Shown: positions 38,401-50,962 of the stretch, piece by piece
How the letters are laid out: each line of letters starts with the position of its first letter
How positions within the stretch are numbered: position 1 is the stretch's first letter
Assembly: GCA_022885665.1 (NCBI GenBank)
Contig: JAGQDJ010000031.1
Location: 310,001 to 374,000, forward strand
Direction: 5' to 3'
From: Triops longicaudatus
Taxonomy: Eukaryota > Arthropoda > Branchiopoda > Notostraca > Triopsidae
DNA: 64,000 bases
Notes under the pieces: generated by a model
What the model saw: the letters and a program-made list of their open reading frames with translations, nothing else
What the model was told of the DNA's origin: nothing
Databases searched by the model: none
Made by a program: the position numbers and the translations under genes

Positions 38401-41400
38401 AAATCAGAAGAAAATGTTTTCCCTTCAAGCCTGTTTAAGTAGTTTTCTTTCTTTCCATTTCTAGTGCAGCAGCTTAGTTTTGATGTGTTGTTTAGACTTG
38501 CGACTTCAGGTTTGTTGTGAAGACTTATGACCTTGGTTTACACACAAGTCTTAATGCAAGGGACCCAATTTAACAATAATAGCAATTAATACTTTGCCGC
38601 CTCTGTCATGTGTTGTTTTGCGAAAAAGACTTATGCCACAATAAGCTGTGAAGACGTCTTCTGCATTTATATATGATCAACACTTAAAAATGCGCCGATT
38701 AAAGTGAGCATGTAAGTTATGAGATGAAATTCACTCTAAAAACTCACTGGAAAATGACCCGAAAATACTTATATTTTTATTGGCCACAAAATTCCGAGCT
38801 CAGTTTTAACTACAACATTGGGAAAGATCTTTGAAGCTCTATATTGGAAGAATGATTGATGTGGCGTTAAAACGTTACTTTTCGTCCGTTAGTGCCCTTG
38901 TGCTGTTCGCTGCATGAGCGAGTCCGTTCGAACGTAACTGTCATCAAAGAAAGTCCTCGAAATCTGGCCTCCACAAGTCTCGTTACGATATATTACACGC
39001 GCCCTGGTCGAATGTTATCGGTATCACTTATATTCTTATTTGAGTCCAGTTTCAGGGCTTCGTTAACTACTCAACAGTAACGAATTCAGTAACGAAATCA
39101 GTTTCACGGCTCTGACCGTGCCGTGTACTGAAAAGAGCCAATTAATTGGCTCACTTTTTTGAAACGGTTACACGCAAAACTTCCCCGAGAATACTAGGAT
39201 GTGCAGAAGACGAGAACATCTACTAAATCACTTCTCATGGAACTTTTATGCAAATAAGGTGGAGAAAGGAATCCCAAATTTTTTAAACTACCTGATAATT
39301 CTCAGGAGAAGCTGTGTTCGAGAACTTCACTAATCACTCTAGAAACCTAGGTTCCTCACTCAGTTTACTAGCTTTCTTTGCTAGCTTCTCGTTTCAGGTT
39401 TTCCTGGCTTATTCTGTCCTTAAGTATCCGCTAGTTATGTCTACCTTTTAGGTTCTTTATTTCGAGGACGAAGACACGTAGTTGACAGTTTACTATACCA
39501 ACTGTCTTATCAAATACTTAACAGCTTCGAAACAAGTTATGCCAAGCATTTTCTACATTATGCATTGGGAAAAGTTTTTACGTATAATCTGTACTTTTCT
39601 TCACAAATGTGGGGAACAAATCTTCTTCACCTTTGTTTATTAAGACTGTTTTGACATGAAGATATTCCATTCAATACAGAGGCGGCAATGAGCTCAGCTC
39701 ACGCCGAGACCAATTAGAAAAAAATCTTCTTCACTCAAAATAATGAAAGAGGGAAACGTATGAAAAGAATAAAAAAATGAAGTTGATTGTACTTAGATGG
39801 GTACAAATTACCTATCGCTACACCAACCAATTTTAACACTTCCTAGGTTCTTTTTTTTTCATTGTTGGGCATTGAACCGTCGCACACAGGGTCATACATA
39901 GGATTTTTAGTTCCAAAGTGGGTGGGTGGGTGGGGGTTTGTATGCAATTTTTTTACACTTTGTTAATTATACAGTTAACATTTCGGGGGGGGGGGGGCAC
40001 TATACCCCCCCTGGGTGCTTGCATACCAAAGGCCTCGAATCTAAGTTTTTTATTATTACAGTGATTTTAAAACATTGAAAGATATTTGCTGCTCAACAAC
40101 ATTACTTATGATGCTCAACAACATTACCATTCAAATACCATAACGAAACGCCCTTAGTAAACGGGGTTATAGTGTCCATGGAAGTATTAAGTATAATGAC
40201 CGCATATTATGTTGTTTTTATCCATTCCCAGTCATCCTATACGCCCCTTTTAGCCATATACCTCCTTGTCAAACATTTGCCGAAACAGAGGTACAAATCT
40301 CTTCCTTCCTTCCTTCCGGATTTCTAGTGAAAAACAACAGATTGTAATTCCTGTCTGTATAATTTCTACCTAAAATTTAATTATTTCCTCTATTTTTCCA
40401 CAAACGGAACGATGTTTCTTAGAAATCTTGATCGAACAGGCAAAAACTTCCCCCATCGTATCAAAACTTACTTCGTTTCAAACTTCCCCCTCGCCATCAT
40501 GTTCAAGCACATTTCCGGTCCGAAACGCGTGCGCGGCGAAAATAGGGGGAAAACTTTTATATTAAAAAATTACAAATAGAATGAACATGAAAAGTAAAGA
40601 TTCTGCCTTTTAAGTGTCAATTTTTTGTTTAGAAATAAAAAAAAATATGTTTTGGGTTGAAAACACCATTTTTGTACATTTAGCTCACGTAATAAGTTAT
40701 GTTTCTTGTTCCAGTAGAAATTTTTGGAAAGGGGCAAAAGGGTTTGCGTGTAACTTGCCGGTTTCCTTTTTGAGTCCCACCTCCCGGTTTTTCTAAGATT
40801 GTCACGCTATAGCAATTAGAAGCTTATATTTTTTCTGCCTAGAAATTTTGAAGAACTATTACGTTTGGGGCGTAATAGTCGGCAACTGGGATTTAAATTT
40901 TTTATAATTAATCAGCTCCCTTTCATGGTCAGTTTTTAGTTTAGATCCAGCTAATTTAAAGAACAGCCTAATTTAAAAAATGCCAAATATTCGAGATTCA
41001 TGTCAGTTTATAGTTTTCACGAGTTTTAACGAAGGGAGCAACTTACGGAGGGTCATTTTCGTAGTTAAAATGTCGCAATAAGGTAAAGTGGATAAATGAA
41101 TCTGTCTCCAGTAAACAGATACTGGTCTATATGAAATTCACGTACAAAATATGACCGAACAAAATGTTACAGAAATCACTATGATTTCACTTCAGCTAGT
41201 CAGCAGCTTGCAACTCTGTTATCGGCTCTAAGTAAGCAACTTATTCTTAACTGCTACGCGGGCAAAGAATGACAACTTCCGTTTCGCCAATTTCCAAAGA
41301 CGGGACCTTAAAAACTCAAACCTGCGTCCTTTTTCTGTCAAAACCTTAATGTTTAAAAATATGCATTCTGTATCTTGAAAATATTCTATGCTTCTTTAAT

Positions 41401-44400
41401 AGAAAAAAAATATCACGCTATAGCTTTACAATCACAAAAATAAGCGTTACGTAAGTCGGAGGTTACTTATGCCTTTTACAAAGAACAACTATCTTTGGTA
41501 CTATGCTTAGAAAAGGGATCGTTTCTCGCCCGAAGGTAAGCATAGTTAAACTTCCCAAAGCTGCAATTACCCATACTTATGTAAATGAGTCTAAGTTCGT
41601 ATGCTAGAAAGTATGCTCGATCTCTTTTCTTCAACAAAACAAAACTCCCCTTGATTTTCAGAACACAAACTTGTGTTTCCTTTTTTACATTTTTTTTCCT
41701 CTTTCTTCCTCTATTTCTTCAAAAAGGTTCGACATGAGTGTGTAACCCTTTCCCTACTTACACAGGTGTCATTAAAGACGCTCTTGGAAGCCTACAATTA
41801 TCTTTTTCTCTTTACTAAAAAACGAACGTAGGCTTGGGAATCTTACTGCAACTCCATTTCCGTTTTAAAATGGAACCTTTTTTTCTGCAGTAAAGCTCAT
41901 CTACTATGTTCAAAACGATATCACTTTCGAAGAGAATGAAGAGTAATCATTCCGTGTTCAACTTAGCAAGTTAAGATAACAATTCCATTTTTTCGTATGC
42001 TTCAACTTGACTACACTTTATTATAATTAACCTTGCACTTTATTATAATTAAATGTTTATTTACTGCACTTTGTCCACTATTTTGCAAAATATGCTGCTT
42101 TGCTAGCAATATTTCCAGTACAATTTTCATAAGTTTCAAGCCTCTTTCGGGATTTTCATGATAACTTAAACGGTTTAACCCCAAATTTCAGGGTCTTAAA
42201 AGCTTCTATGGCGAGTTTCCTAACCTCGAAAGCGAAATAAAAGTTTTTACGACGCTTAACTTGCTTTTCAATGGCCTTTCGTACCTCTTTTTTCCTGTAT
42301 GATATTTTTTTCTGGCTGATCACAAGAGCAAAAAGAATCTAAAAGAGGGGAAAAATAAGATTTTTTTGTCTTTCGAAAGGAAGCGGAGAATTTCAAGTTT
42401 GCATATGTGTGCACTATGGGGGGTCATGGAAAATTGCACAAAAAAGGAATTTGACTTTTGTCGGGAACGCAGGAGGAAAAGGAAGTTTTTCCTCTAATAA
42501 GTTAATTTTGACTAATGTGCAGCATTTCCTGGATTTCACGACTTTTTGCCGCTGCTTCGAAAGCCACTCTGTCTACAAGTTACACAGCTAAGAAAAAAGA
42601 AAACCCAAAAACTGGATCTTGTGGACTCGGCCTGTACGACGGACTTCTGTTCTTCCCCGGCAGGTATACAGCTTGCAGAAAATTTTCACGAATAACATTA
42701 ATTGTCTCCGATAAAATCTTCATTCTAGAATGAAACAACTGGCGCTGAAGAACGAGATCTCCCTTCCAATTAAAGCCTTCCCAGTATCTGGTCCACCTTT
42801 TGTGAACAGCACTCCTTGCGTTATTGTGTTGTTTCATAGAAAAAAGGGGAACAAGCGAAATTAAGTAAAAGAATGAAGAGACACATTTTTTATGAAAAAT
42901 AAAAGGAAAGACTATATATTTCGCGGCGTGACACCCGCCGTGGCCAATCCCCTGCTGAGAAACGACGTAAATGACTACGAATGGGACAGAACGCGCAAAA
43001 GAAGAAATAGAAAGTCAGAGATAAAATAAAAATAAATTACGTCTTGGAACAATTCTTGCGTCCATGCTTCGTCCTGCTCAATTTTTTGCGTGTTGGCTCT
43101 AAACCGACTTGTTCATATCTGATTCAAGGATTTTGTTAAAGCAAGCCGCGAGCTTCACGGACAGAAAATTGACGCATTTCGAAACCAAATTTCCATACAA
43201 AAGTTACTGCATGACAAAAATTTCAAATCTATGGAGGCTTTCCTTCACACTATACGAGATGCTCACACTAGGTCTTCTGTATTCATCTGGGAGGTCGACA
43301 ACAAAACGTATTTCGAACGATTTACTTCAAGCTGTGACTGAAACAAGAAAGTTTAATATCTTAACTTGCAACACTTAAGCTTCTGCAAATTTTTAAGACA
43401 CCAAATATTTAGATCTGTCCCTCAACATGGATATAAACACGTTGTATGGGCGAGAGTACGAAGAATCTACAATGAAAGAATCTTTCAAGTTCTACAATGA
43501 AAACTTCAGGCTTAGAGTCCTCGTTGAACGACTCTCAAAATGCAACAAACACTTAAACTGTGAAACCTCAAGAATGAAACCTCCTTTGTTTGCGCTTTAT
43601 TTGGATTAGTGTAAAATGAGATCTTTGAGCGTTAAGGGCGTAAACTTTACAATGAGCTAAACGGGCGTTACGAGTTAGAAAATTTGAGATCCTAACCACG
43701 AAACTGTCATCGGTTCATCTCTTCAAATAAAATCGACCCTCACCGCAATAACACGTGTAACTAAATTTCAGTCTGCACGATAAAACTCCTTAAAAGCAAA
43801 GTTATCCACACCGATTGGTTTTGTGCTTTCGATACATATCAGAGTTTGACAGACTTTACTTAATTATTCGGTAGACAAAAAATGATCTGAACAACTTAAG
43901 ATTCTTTTACGATTTCTAGTACAAAATTTTGCAATTGCAATATTATGAAACAAATTGCAATGGCCATTGAACCTTGAAGTAAATGCTTAATTTCGAATTG
44001 TATAATGCTAATTAATGAGTAGAAAGATTACTCCCTAATGCTTGAAACACAAAAAAATACTAAAGCTAAGTGCTCATTAACTGTAACTGTTTTAACATGC
44101 CTTCTACCTTAAATTAAACTAAACATAAACTAAACATCAACAAAGGCATTGTAAATGAGGAAAAATTAAGACTAATCAATAATGAATTCAAAAAAATTAA
44201 CTGCTTGTTGTTTCTACGGAATAAATGAAGTCATTGGTGGTTTGAGAAGGCTAGTGGGCTTCTTTGTCTTTTTCGTGTATAAATTAGACCATGAAGCAAC
44301 CCCCTGTTGTGCCTACCACCGCCAGCAGAGAATTGAGCATTCGCTACGCCCGTAGTCAACAACTAGTAAATTGGCTTCTCTGTCTCAACCGTTTTTAAGA

Positions 44401-47400
44401 AAGCCATTGGGTAATAATCACCAGAGACAACTTCTTCAGTCGTAAAGTGAATTCTACACAGCGTCAAACCAAGCATTCTAAGAGTTTACCCTTTCGGTAT
44501 TAAAAACACAAATATTGCAAATTTTTTTTTTATTTTCCGCTGGAATCAGCAGTTTTAGCGATTCGGGCACTCTTTACGCACAAACACACCTTACGTTTCA
44601 TAATGTACAAATTTGGTATTCTACTGCTGTTCATGCATTTTTCTATTCGCTTGGGAGTGTAAATTTGCCCATTTCGAAAGACAACGCATAGGACCTTTTA
44701 ATACGAAATGAAAACTCTTCATAATTTAACCCTTTCGGGCAAAAATGATAAGCACAGTCATGAGTTACAGTGGATTCGGTTACTGTCATCAGGTTCGCGA
44801 AGTGTTCACAGAAAAGGTTTAGAATTCAATTAATTGTCTCATTCATACGTTGAATAGCAGTTTCACTACAAGAAAATATTTTGTAAATTAATTTGCCTTC
44901 GCAAATAGTTCAGTGAAATCTGAACAAGTGCGGTATAACGGATTTCTACTTAGGTTTTGAAATTGGTACGGGGTACCTGCAAGGAAAAAAATAACGGCTA
45001 CGTTTTTCTTGGAGTGAAAAATTGTTTTCTTACGATTTATTGTTCCTTAATCTGACGTCCTTCACACTCATTAGCGGCACTAAGCCAAAGACCTGCACAC
45101 CTGTCATTTCCATGGGTAGACATTTAATGATCCAGCCCTCGTTTGCTCACTTGTAAGCGGCGTAAAAAGGAGAACAAGGCTCCAACTAAACTCTTTTTAT
45201 AGGCGACAATGTCAAATAAAATTACACGACAGACAAAGAACGCTTAATGAACTGCTTTATCGTTCCGCAGTTTCAAAAACGAACTCGAAGAAAACCCCGA
45301 AACACTTCACTGAAAGTTCTAGCAAAGCGACCACTTTCATGTTTTACCTGTTGTTAATGTTTAATCGATTTAATCTAACTGCGCCTCAAGACATTTAGTA
45401 AGGTATTCGAATGCAAACTTGTAAGTCATACATATATTTGCCCATTACAGCTTAGGGATGACTTGGTTTCTCTAAATAGAATTGATACAATAAGTTATAT
45501 TTTTCTTTAATTATGAGAAAAATCTTTACATACACTCAGGATGTGTGCGTGTTTGTAGAGAATGATTACATTTCTTGTGTACCTACTGCAAACTATTAAA
45601 AGTTATGCACTTCCTTTTCCCACCTATCGAAATTATTGGATTTACTGTGACTTTTTAACATGGATTTTTACGTTACTTCATTCTAAGCCTTTCGTTCGAT
45701 GTTTTTCATGAACCAATGCCTCCATCTTTTACAACTAAATTATTACAACATTCGGCTGAGACACTCAGCCAATGTCATTAAAAACTTATTTGCTACTGAA
45801 TGTGTGAGGCTCGACACGCATTTAAAACGGGCGTTAGCGTTCTCTATATAGTTTATCTATATAGTATTTGCTATATAGCGTTATTTTCTATGCTGTTTTT
45901 TTTTAAGTTATAGGTGTAGTGTCACAGCTACTTCAACCAAATTCCTGAGCGAGGTAAGAATTTTCATCAATAAAAAATATGTATCTTGACAATTTGTTGG
46001 AACAGTGAGGCAAATGACGCTATCCATACCTTTACCGGATGCCTATGAAATTTCATCCCCGAGTCGAGTCAATCCAGGGTGGTCTTGATCAATCTCAACC
46101 TACCCCTTCTTGTTAATAAACCATATATCAGCTTCACCCTTCAAACTCATGTTACTGAGCATCGACAAGACGGCAAAGCGCTAGAAGAAGAGGGCAGACC
46201 ACCCTCAAGATCAAAACCTGTTTTTTGCACTTCGTACCCTATCTTGTTGCTTCTACCCCGTCAACTCCAATTAAGCTTCACTTTCCAAAGTGCGTTTTAC
46301 GAACACTGGTATTCACAAACTAAACTAAAGACAATCGTCACAGGTCACCTTTGCCCAGACAGTAAATTTTGTTGGCGTTTTGTAATATAATGGGCAAAAA
46401 ATGAATGGGCGACGTGACGAGACAGCCCAAGTGTGTTCAGCATGTTGCCGGTGCCAGTTTTCCAATACAACATAGATGCTGGTCATAGTAACCAGATTTT
46501 TGTTGACAATGACAGCGTGGTTACGCAAACAAGCTTGAGTAATAGCACTGTTCGACAATTTCGGAAAAAGACCAGAAAGATGAGGTGCGAAAGAAGAAGA
46601 CTGTTCTAATCGGAAAAGAAACTTGTTGAGTTTGAAATAAACATACGTGTCTTACTGCGAGGTTCCCGTGGTCCGTCGACGGTTACTTTGATCGCTTTGG
46701 ACAAGGTAGCCACTTGGGGTGGTTGAGTGGCCAAGGTGATGGTCAGGGTGAAGCTTTTGCCCCTACCGGAGCGTCCGATAAACCTGAGGTCTGTAAACTT
46801 GGCCACTTGATTTTTGGTGACCGCGGTAGCATTGCGCAACTCTGCGCTCCAGTTCTCGTCGTTGCCAGCTCGGAGCGTCACCACTGTTCCGTCGTCGACG
46901 CCGCTGAGGCAAACGACGCGAAAGGCGGCCGGTAAGGTCTTGTTTGAGCGCCAATGGTTAGGTAAGGCCGAACAAACCACGGCCGGACTCCCGGTGCGCA
47001 CCAAGTCGCTGCCTAAGATTCCGCCGCTGTCGCCGATCACTTCACTCAAAGCCCGATCGACCCAAAGCATGTCTGCTGTTAAAGCTTGGGGTCCACCAGC
47101 ATTGTTCCCGGGAGGAGAATCAGTCGAACTAGCTGTGGATGAAGCGGCTGACGTAGCAGCACTTCCGGTTGTGTTGCTAATGTCTGTATGAGGCTGTCCA
47201 TGCATTTCTTTGAGCATTCGAACTAAAACCACACAAAAGAAATGTATTAAATTCTGAAAATAAGTTTCGAGAAAGTGACGTCAAAACAAATTGGCTAACA
47301 GTTAACGGTGGTAAATTACTAAGACTCTAAAATAAAAATTATGAGGAGAAAAAGGGCGACCAATTGGAAGCTTGTATGGGTGATAAAATTCATTCAGCAA

Positions 47401-50400
47401 GGTAGGATACTTTACAGTTAGGAACGTATGGTACTTTATCAGAGAAAACCAGGTCCAAGAAAGCTGTTTCTTAGTGCAGGATGAGCACCCTAAAACTGAT
47501 AATCGTCTAGTACACCCAGGCCATATGTGGTTGGTTGGGGGATAACGAGCTATCAAAGACTAGGTAACGACCAGCTAATGGCACGTCCGCGGTTAAAACC
47601 GTTTCTTGTGCTTCTTCCCCTTATGTTTCTTCGCTTCCTTCTACAGACTTTTTTTCTGACAGTTACTGGTATAAGTTCCAAGCGATCGATGTGTACAAAA
47701 CCTCTTTTCCGAAACTCCTTTTCGAAATGAGTACTTTTGTCCTGGATTGCTCTATAAACCCACCCACAGAAAAAGAATCCTGACAAAAAAATGAACATTT
47801 TTGGAGCCAAAACCCTAGATTACTTTTTTTTTACACAAGCTTATTTCATATTACTAGTTGCAGCTTTGAATGAAAAAAGCTACCTGTATCAATCTGCGTA
47901 AAACAAAATTGCATATGGAATTACTTCAAAGATGCTTTTGATGGCAATTGCTAAGAATTATCACTCGAATTCACTTATACCACAAACATATTCAAAGTTG
48001 GCAAATTTTTTTGCTACAATGTGAGTTATTTTAAATTAGACCTTCGATTTTGTGTTTAAAAATAGGCATTTTATCCTGAGTTTATTTGATTTAACGCAAA
48101 CTCGTGCAAGGTAGCCTTATGGAACGTTAATGAGAGCGAGTTTAATTACCGGCCGTATGAACAAAAAAAAATCGAGACAGTTTTTATTTTATACAGTGTA
48201 GATCAAAGCCTATTCCCGGGGCTTTAGTTGTACACTTGGTTTAAGTTATTAGATTGGATTGTGAAAGTACAAGGGGCAAGAGAGTGGAGAAGAGGAAGGA
48301 GAGGGTAGTTTGTATCACCTTTGAACGGGACAGTTTCACGCATTATAAGGTAAATGATTTTCTTTTTTTTCCCGATTGAAATTTTCATACACGCAAAAGA
48401 TTAATTATCTATCGATTATTGCAAACGCAAATGCGAAAGAAAAAGGTATCACCAAGCACAGAGCAAACGTATAATAAAATGAAAAAGCTTTCACAATTAA
48501 ATTAATTTCAACAGTTTTAGGAAACATTTCCAAATCTACAGTGAACGTTTTCCCTGTGCATATCTAGTATGAACACAGTCTTGTTGTTTCCCTCCTTATA
48601 AAAATCAATTTACTCCATGAGCTGAACCTTGTGACAAGTATACGTATACGCATGTGGCTACTTTTGCATGCATACGTATGTTCTACTTTTGCATGCATGT
48701 ATAACAAAAATTCGTAGGCACAATGCCTACGTATCATTACGCTAATTCTGCTCAAGAATGAAATCTTGCGACAACATCACCTTGAATGCCACTGAGAACT
48801 ATAATGTTTAGCTGACACGAAAACAAAAGCCAATCCAAATTGAACGTCGCATACTAATTTAGCAAATTTTTAAATAATAGTTGAGCGTAATTATAGTAAG
48901 TATAACAACAATAAATTTTTGCACAACGAGCGGGAAGATAATTAGAAAAGTGCACTCCAAGCTACTCTAAATTTATTTTCCAAAAAATAGGTTGACAAAG
49001 CCAAATACAATTTGACCGTGTACTACCTTTTTTTTATCTTAGCTTGTTCAATTAGGCTTAAATCAACTTACAAAGTCTGAAACCAAAGTTGCCCTAAGCT
49101 TAAAACGTGATGCGAATACTGTTGCGAAGCAAAGTTTCACACAAACATCCGACTGAAAGAAGAAGGCACCAGCACGAATTGCAGATTTTGATACAATCAC
49201 CAATAAAGTAACACATGAATTATTTCACAAAATTATAAACTATAGACGTTACTAAATTACAAAAATCACGCCACCAGCCATCTTATGATGTAAATTAATT
49301 GTATTAATTTAATCCAACCTCGGGGTTGGGTTTTTTCTCACCTGTATGACCTAACAACAGGATGAACAGAAAGAAGATCAATCCTTAAAAACAAATGTTT
49401 TCACCAATTATTTTTACGCACTTTTACGCCAAAGAATCTTTTTCCTTCTTACACGGTCACTGTCCAAGACTTATTAATCCAATTTTTTATTCGAAGATAT
49501 ACTGCTCCGATATAAAGAAATTGTTCATACAAAACTGAAGATCTCTTTTCGTAAAAAAAATCTAATGCTACTATCACAAATGTCCAAGGAAAAACTTGCC
49601 GCAACTAGAAGCGCACTATTTTTTCCCGCGCAGGACGTCAACTCAGTCAGTCCTTAACCACAACTAAAATCTCCGGGGCTGAGCATTCGTCCGTCATTGC
49701 CTGCGATCATCACTGTAAAAGCAGGAGGGGCTTGTTCCTAAGCCCTCACTAAAAAGGGGGCCGCGTCCACGAAAACGGAACTCAAGCGTGAGTCGTCTCT
49801 AACTCAAGCTGCCCGAAGGCTTTAAATTTCCTTCTAGCGTACAATATGATTGATAAATAAAAACAATTATTTTTTTTAATTTGCTTTCCAAATCGAGTTA
49901 CTCAAACTTTCGACATGTGCGAAACATCTGAAAATAAAAAGAAGCAAAAGAACGGCTAAAAATTTCCAAAGAGAGCTTCATAAACTACTCCTGTACTCAT
50001 TTCCGCCCCTCGGTTCCGAATGTTATGCGAATGCATGTAAATGTCTGCTTCTGAAAACGTTGAACAATGGTAAACGCAATTTCGAAGAGGCGGGGCTGTT
50101 TTCTGTTAAAAAATTCGGTGGTCCAATCCATAGCTAGCGGAAATGGACGCACTGTTGTTATTGTTGTGACTTCATTGCGGAGCGTTTCATAACCGGGTAT
50201 ACATAATAAGCTCACTAAGGAATAAGAAACGCGCGTGCAATTACTTCCTCTTAGAACTGAGGAAAAAGTCCACCTTCTTTCTTAACTCCGCCTTCACAAT
50301 GGGTTAACGATCTTAATTATAACAGCAAAACCGCACGAGAGAAGTTCCTGTTTCAAAAAAAGTGAGTATAGCTATGATACAAAGTAGACAAGGATATTTC

Positions 50401-50962
50401 TACTTGATATGTATACATATTTTTGTTTAGGATATTTCTAAACGGTTTATAAGTTTATAGCCCGTATTGTCCTATACGTTTATAGGCTGAATATTGACTA
50501 GACATCATTTTCGTGGCTGAGCTAAGATGAAATCTTCCTTGTGAAACAATAGTCAAGAAGTTAGCTTTTTTGTCCTTTTCATTTTCCCTTTTGAATGAGT
50601 TTTTGTAAATGGACGGTTCTAGAACGAGAATATACCAAGAAAAAAAGAGGAGGTGGGTAAGTTTTTTTTTCGCGCTGACAGTCAAATTACCATCATTAGC
50701 CACAGTTAGACCAGAAGTTGATTAAGGCTTCAAAGTCTGGCTTAGTCAAATTTGAGAAATTTGATCTTGATGAATGGTCTACACTTTTTGTGTTGTTATT
50801 TTTCTGTTTGCTTAGGTCGAACCGTAAGATAAGGTGGTTTCTGCAAGACAACTGTTCTAATTGGTGTTTTTGTTTTCCTTTATAATTTTTCTGACCAAAA
50901 AACGAATACATATTGTAGTAGCACTCTGAGCTCTCATTTAACTCACCGGGTTTTCTACTCAT
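29436..50962 (-). CDS. RUNX: RUNX (Runt-domain) transcription factor
   Basis: Coding exons on minus: 50947-50962 (candidate), 46647-47222, 34716-34865, 33134-33319 and 29436-30292. All internal joints are phase 1. With the first exon the protein has 594 residues; without it, starting at the ATG at 47215-47217, it has 587. The Runt domain spans about residues 78-198. It shows LVRTGSPAVVCSALPNHWR, the DNA-contacting GRSGRGKSFTLTIT and DGPREPRSKTR. The last exon encodes a His/Asn/Ser/Gly-rich region and ends in VWRPY, the Groucho/TLE corepressor-binding tail of RUNX proteins. Family members bind DNA with CBF-beta and control cell fate. The first exon encodes only MSRKP plus one base. It was chosen because ATGAGTAGAAAACCCG/gtgagt ends in the phase the Runt exon needs; it remains unproven. 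The 11.8-kb intron after the Runt exon dominates the gene. Confidence 0.93.
30293..34715. other. RUNX introns around the 33134-33319 exon
   Basis: Two introns (30293-33133 and 33320-34715) with no supported gene. They contain scattered purine-rich runs and a GC stem-loop at 34273-34298, listed separately. A minus-strand frame at 34312-34554 is discussed among the rejected items. Confidence 0.5.
34273..34298. repeat. 8-bp GC stem-loop in a RUNX intron
   Basis: CGGCGCTG at 34273-34280 pairs exactly with CAGCGCCG at 34291-34298 across a 10-base loop. It stands out against the AT-rich surroundings. Confidence 0.7.
37998..38043. repeat. Bulged inverted repeat (hairpin)
   Basis: CCTGACGT at 38014-38021 pairs with ACGTCAGG at 38031-38038 around a 9-base loop. 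An outer CCAAG at 37998-38002 pairs with CTTGG at 38039-38043. The right arm is continuous over 13 bases, while the left arm has an 11-base bulge. Confidence 0.65.
39920..39936 (+). repeat. G-quadruplex-type run
   Basis: Three GGGT units followed by GGGGG make four G-tracts of three or more with single-base loops, the textbook pattern of a very stable G-quadruplex. It lies on the strand opposite to RUNX transcription. Confidence 0.8.
39985..40011. repeat. G13 tract and C7 tract forming a hairpin
   Basis: Thirteen Gs (39985-39997), then CACTATA, then seven Cs (40005-40011) could fold into a seven-pair stem. The flank CCTGGGTGCTTGC after the C tract resembles degraded ends of short transposons with C-tract termini, but no clean boundary is visible. 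Confidence 0.6.
42014..42052. repeat. 17-bp direct repeat, two copies
   Basis: CACTTTATTATAATTAA occurs at 42014-42030 and again at 42036-42052 (period 22), a small tandem duplication inside the long RUNX intron. Confidence 0.75.
45844..45878. repeat. Three copies of the palindrome CTATATAG
   Basis: The 8-bp palindrome CTATATAG occurs at 45844-45851, 45857-45864 and 45871-45878, spaced 13 and 14 bases apart. It is either a decayed microsatellite or a cluster of A/T-rich binding sites. Confidence 0.75.
47223..50946. other. Upstream RUNX intron
   Basis: Sequence between the Runt-domain exon and the candidate first exon. A GC-richer patch at about 49620-49830 could be an alternative promoter, since RUNX genes often have two, but no start site is demonstrable. 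Possible donor sites on minus (for example CATACAG/gtgaga near 49341) would fit untranslated exons. Confidence 0.4.
48638..48731. repeat. Alternating purine-pyrimidine cluster with a repeat and a hairpin
   Basis: Alternating runs lie at 48638-48656, 48665-48680 and 48690-48703. CTACTTTTGCATGCAT occurs twice (48658-48673 and 48683-48698). CGTAGGCA at 48713-48720 pairs with TGCCTACG at 48724-48731 around a 3-base loop. Such runs favour Z-DNA or cruciforms. Confidence 0.7.

Larger units (their letters stand above)
34866..46646. other. 11.8-kb RUNX intron
   Basis: This intron separates the Runt-domain exon from the next coding exon. No gene is supported inside it. It holds a hairpin near 38.0 kb, a G-quadruplex-type run and G/C-tract hairpin near 40.0 kb, a 17-bp direct repeat near 42.0 kb, a short frame at 44291-44398 and a triplet of CTATATAG palindromes near 45.85 kb. 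Enhancers are likely in so large an intron of a developmental gene, but I cannot point to them from one sequence. Confidence 0.6.

Noticed and set aside
40302..40317. Four TTCC units
   Set aside because: Ordinary short microsatellite with no sign of function.
42580..42837. 85-codon minus-strand frame, considered as a RUNX exon between the Runt domain and the 34716 exon
   Set aside because: The Runt exon joins directly to 34716-34865 in phase 1, giving the expected SKTRQQQ continuation, so no exon is missing. Splice signals around this frame are poor.
46079..46390. 103-codon plus-strand frame downstream of the Runt exon
   Set aside because: It lies in intron sequence, has no domain and no splice support.
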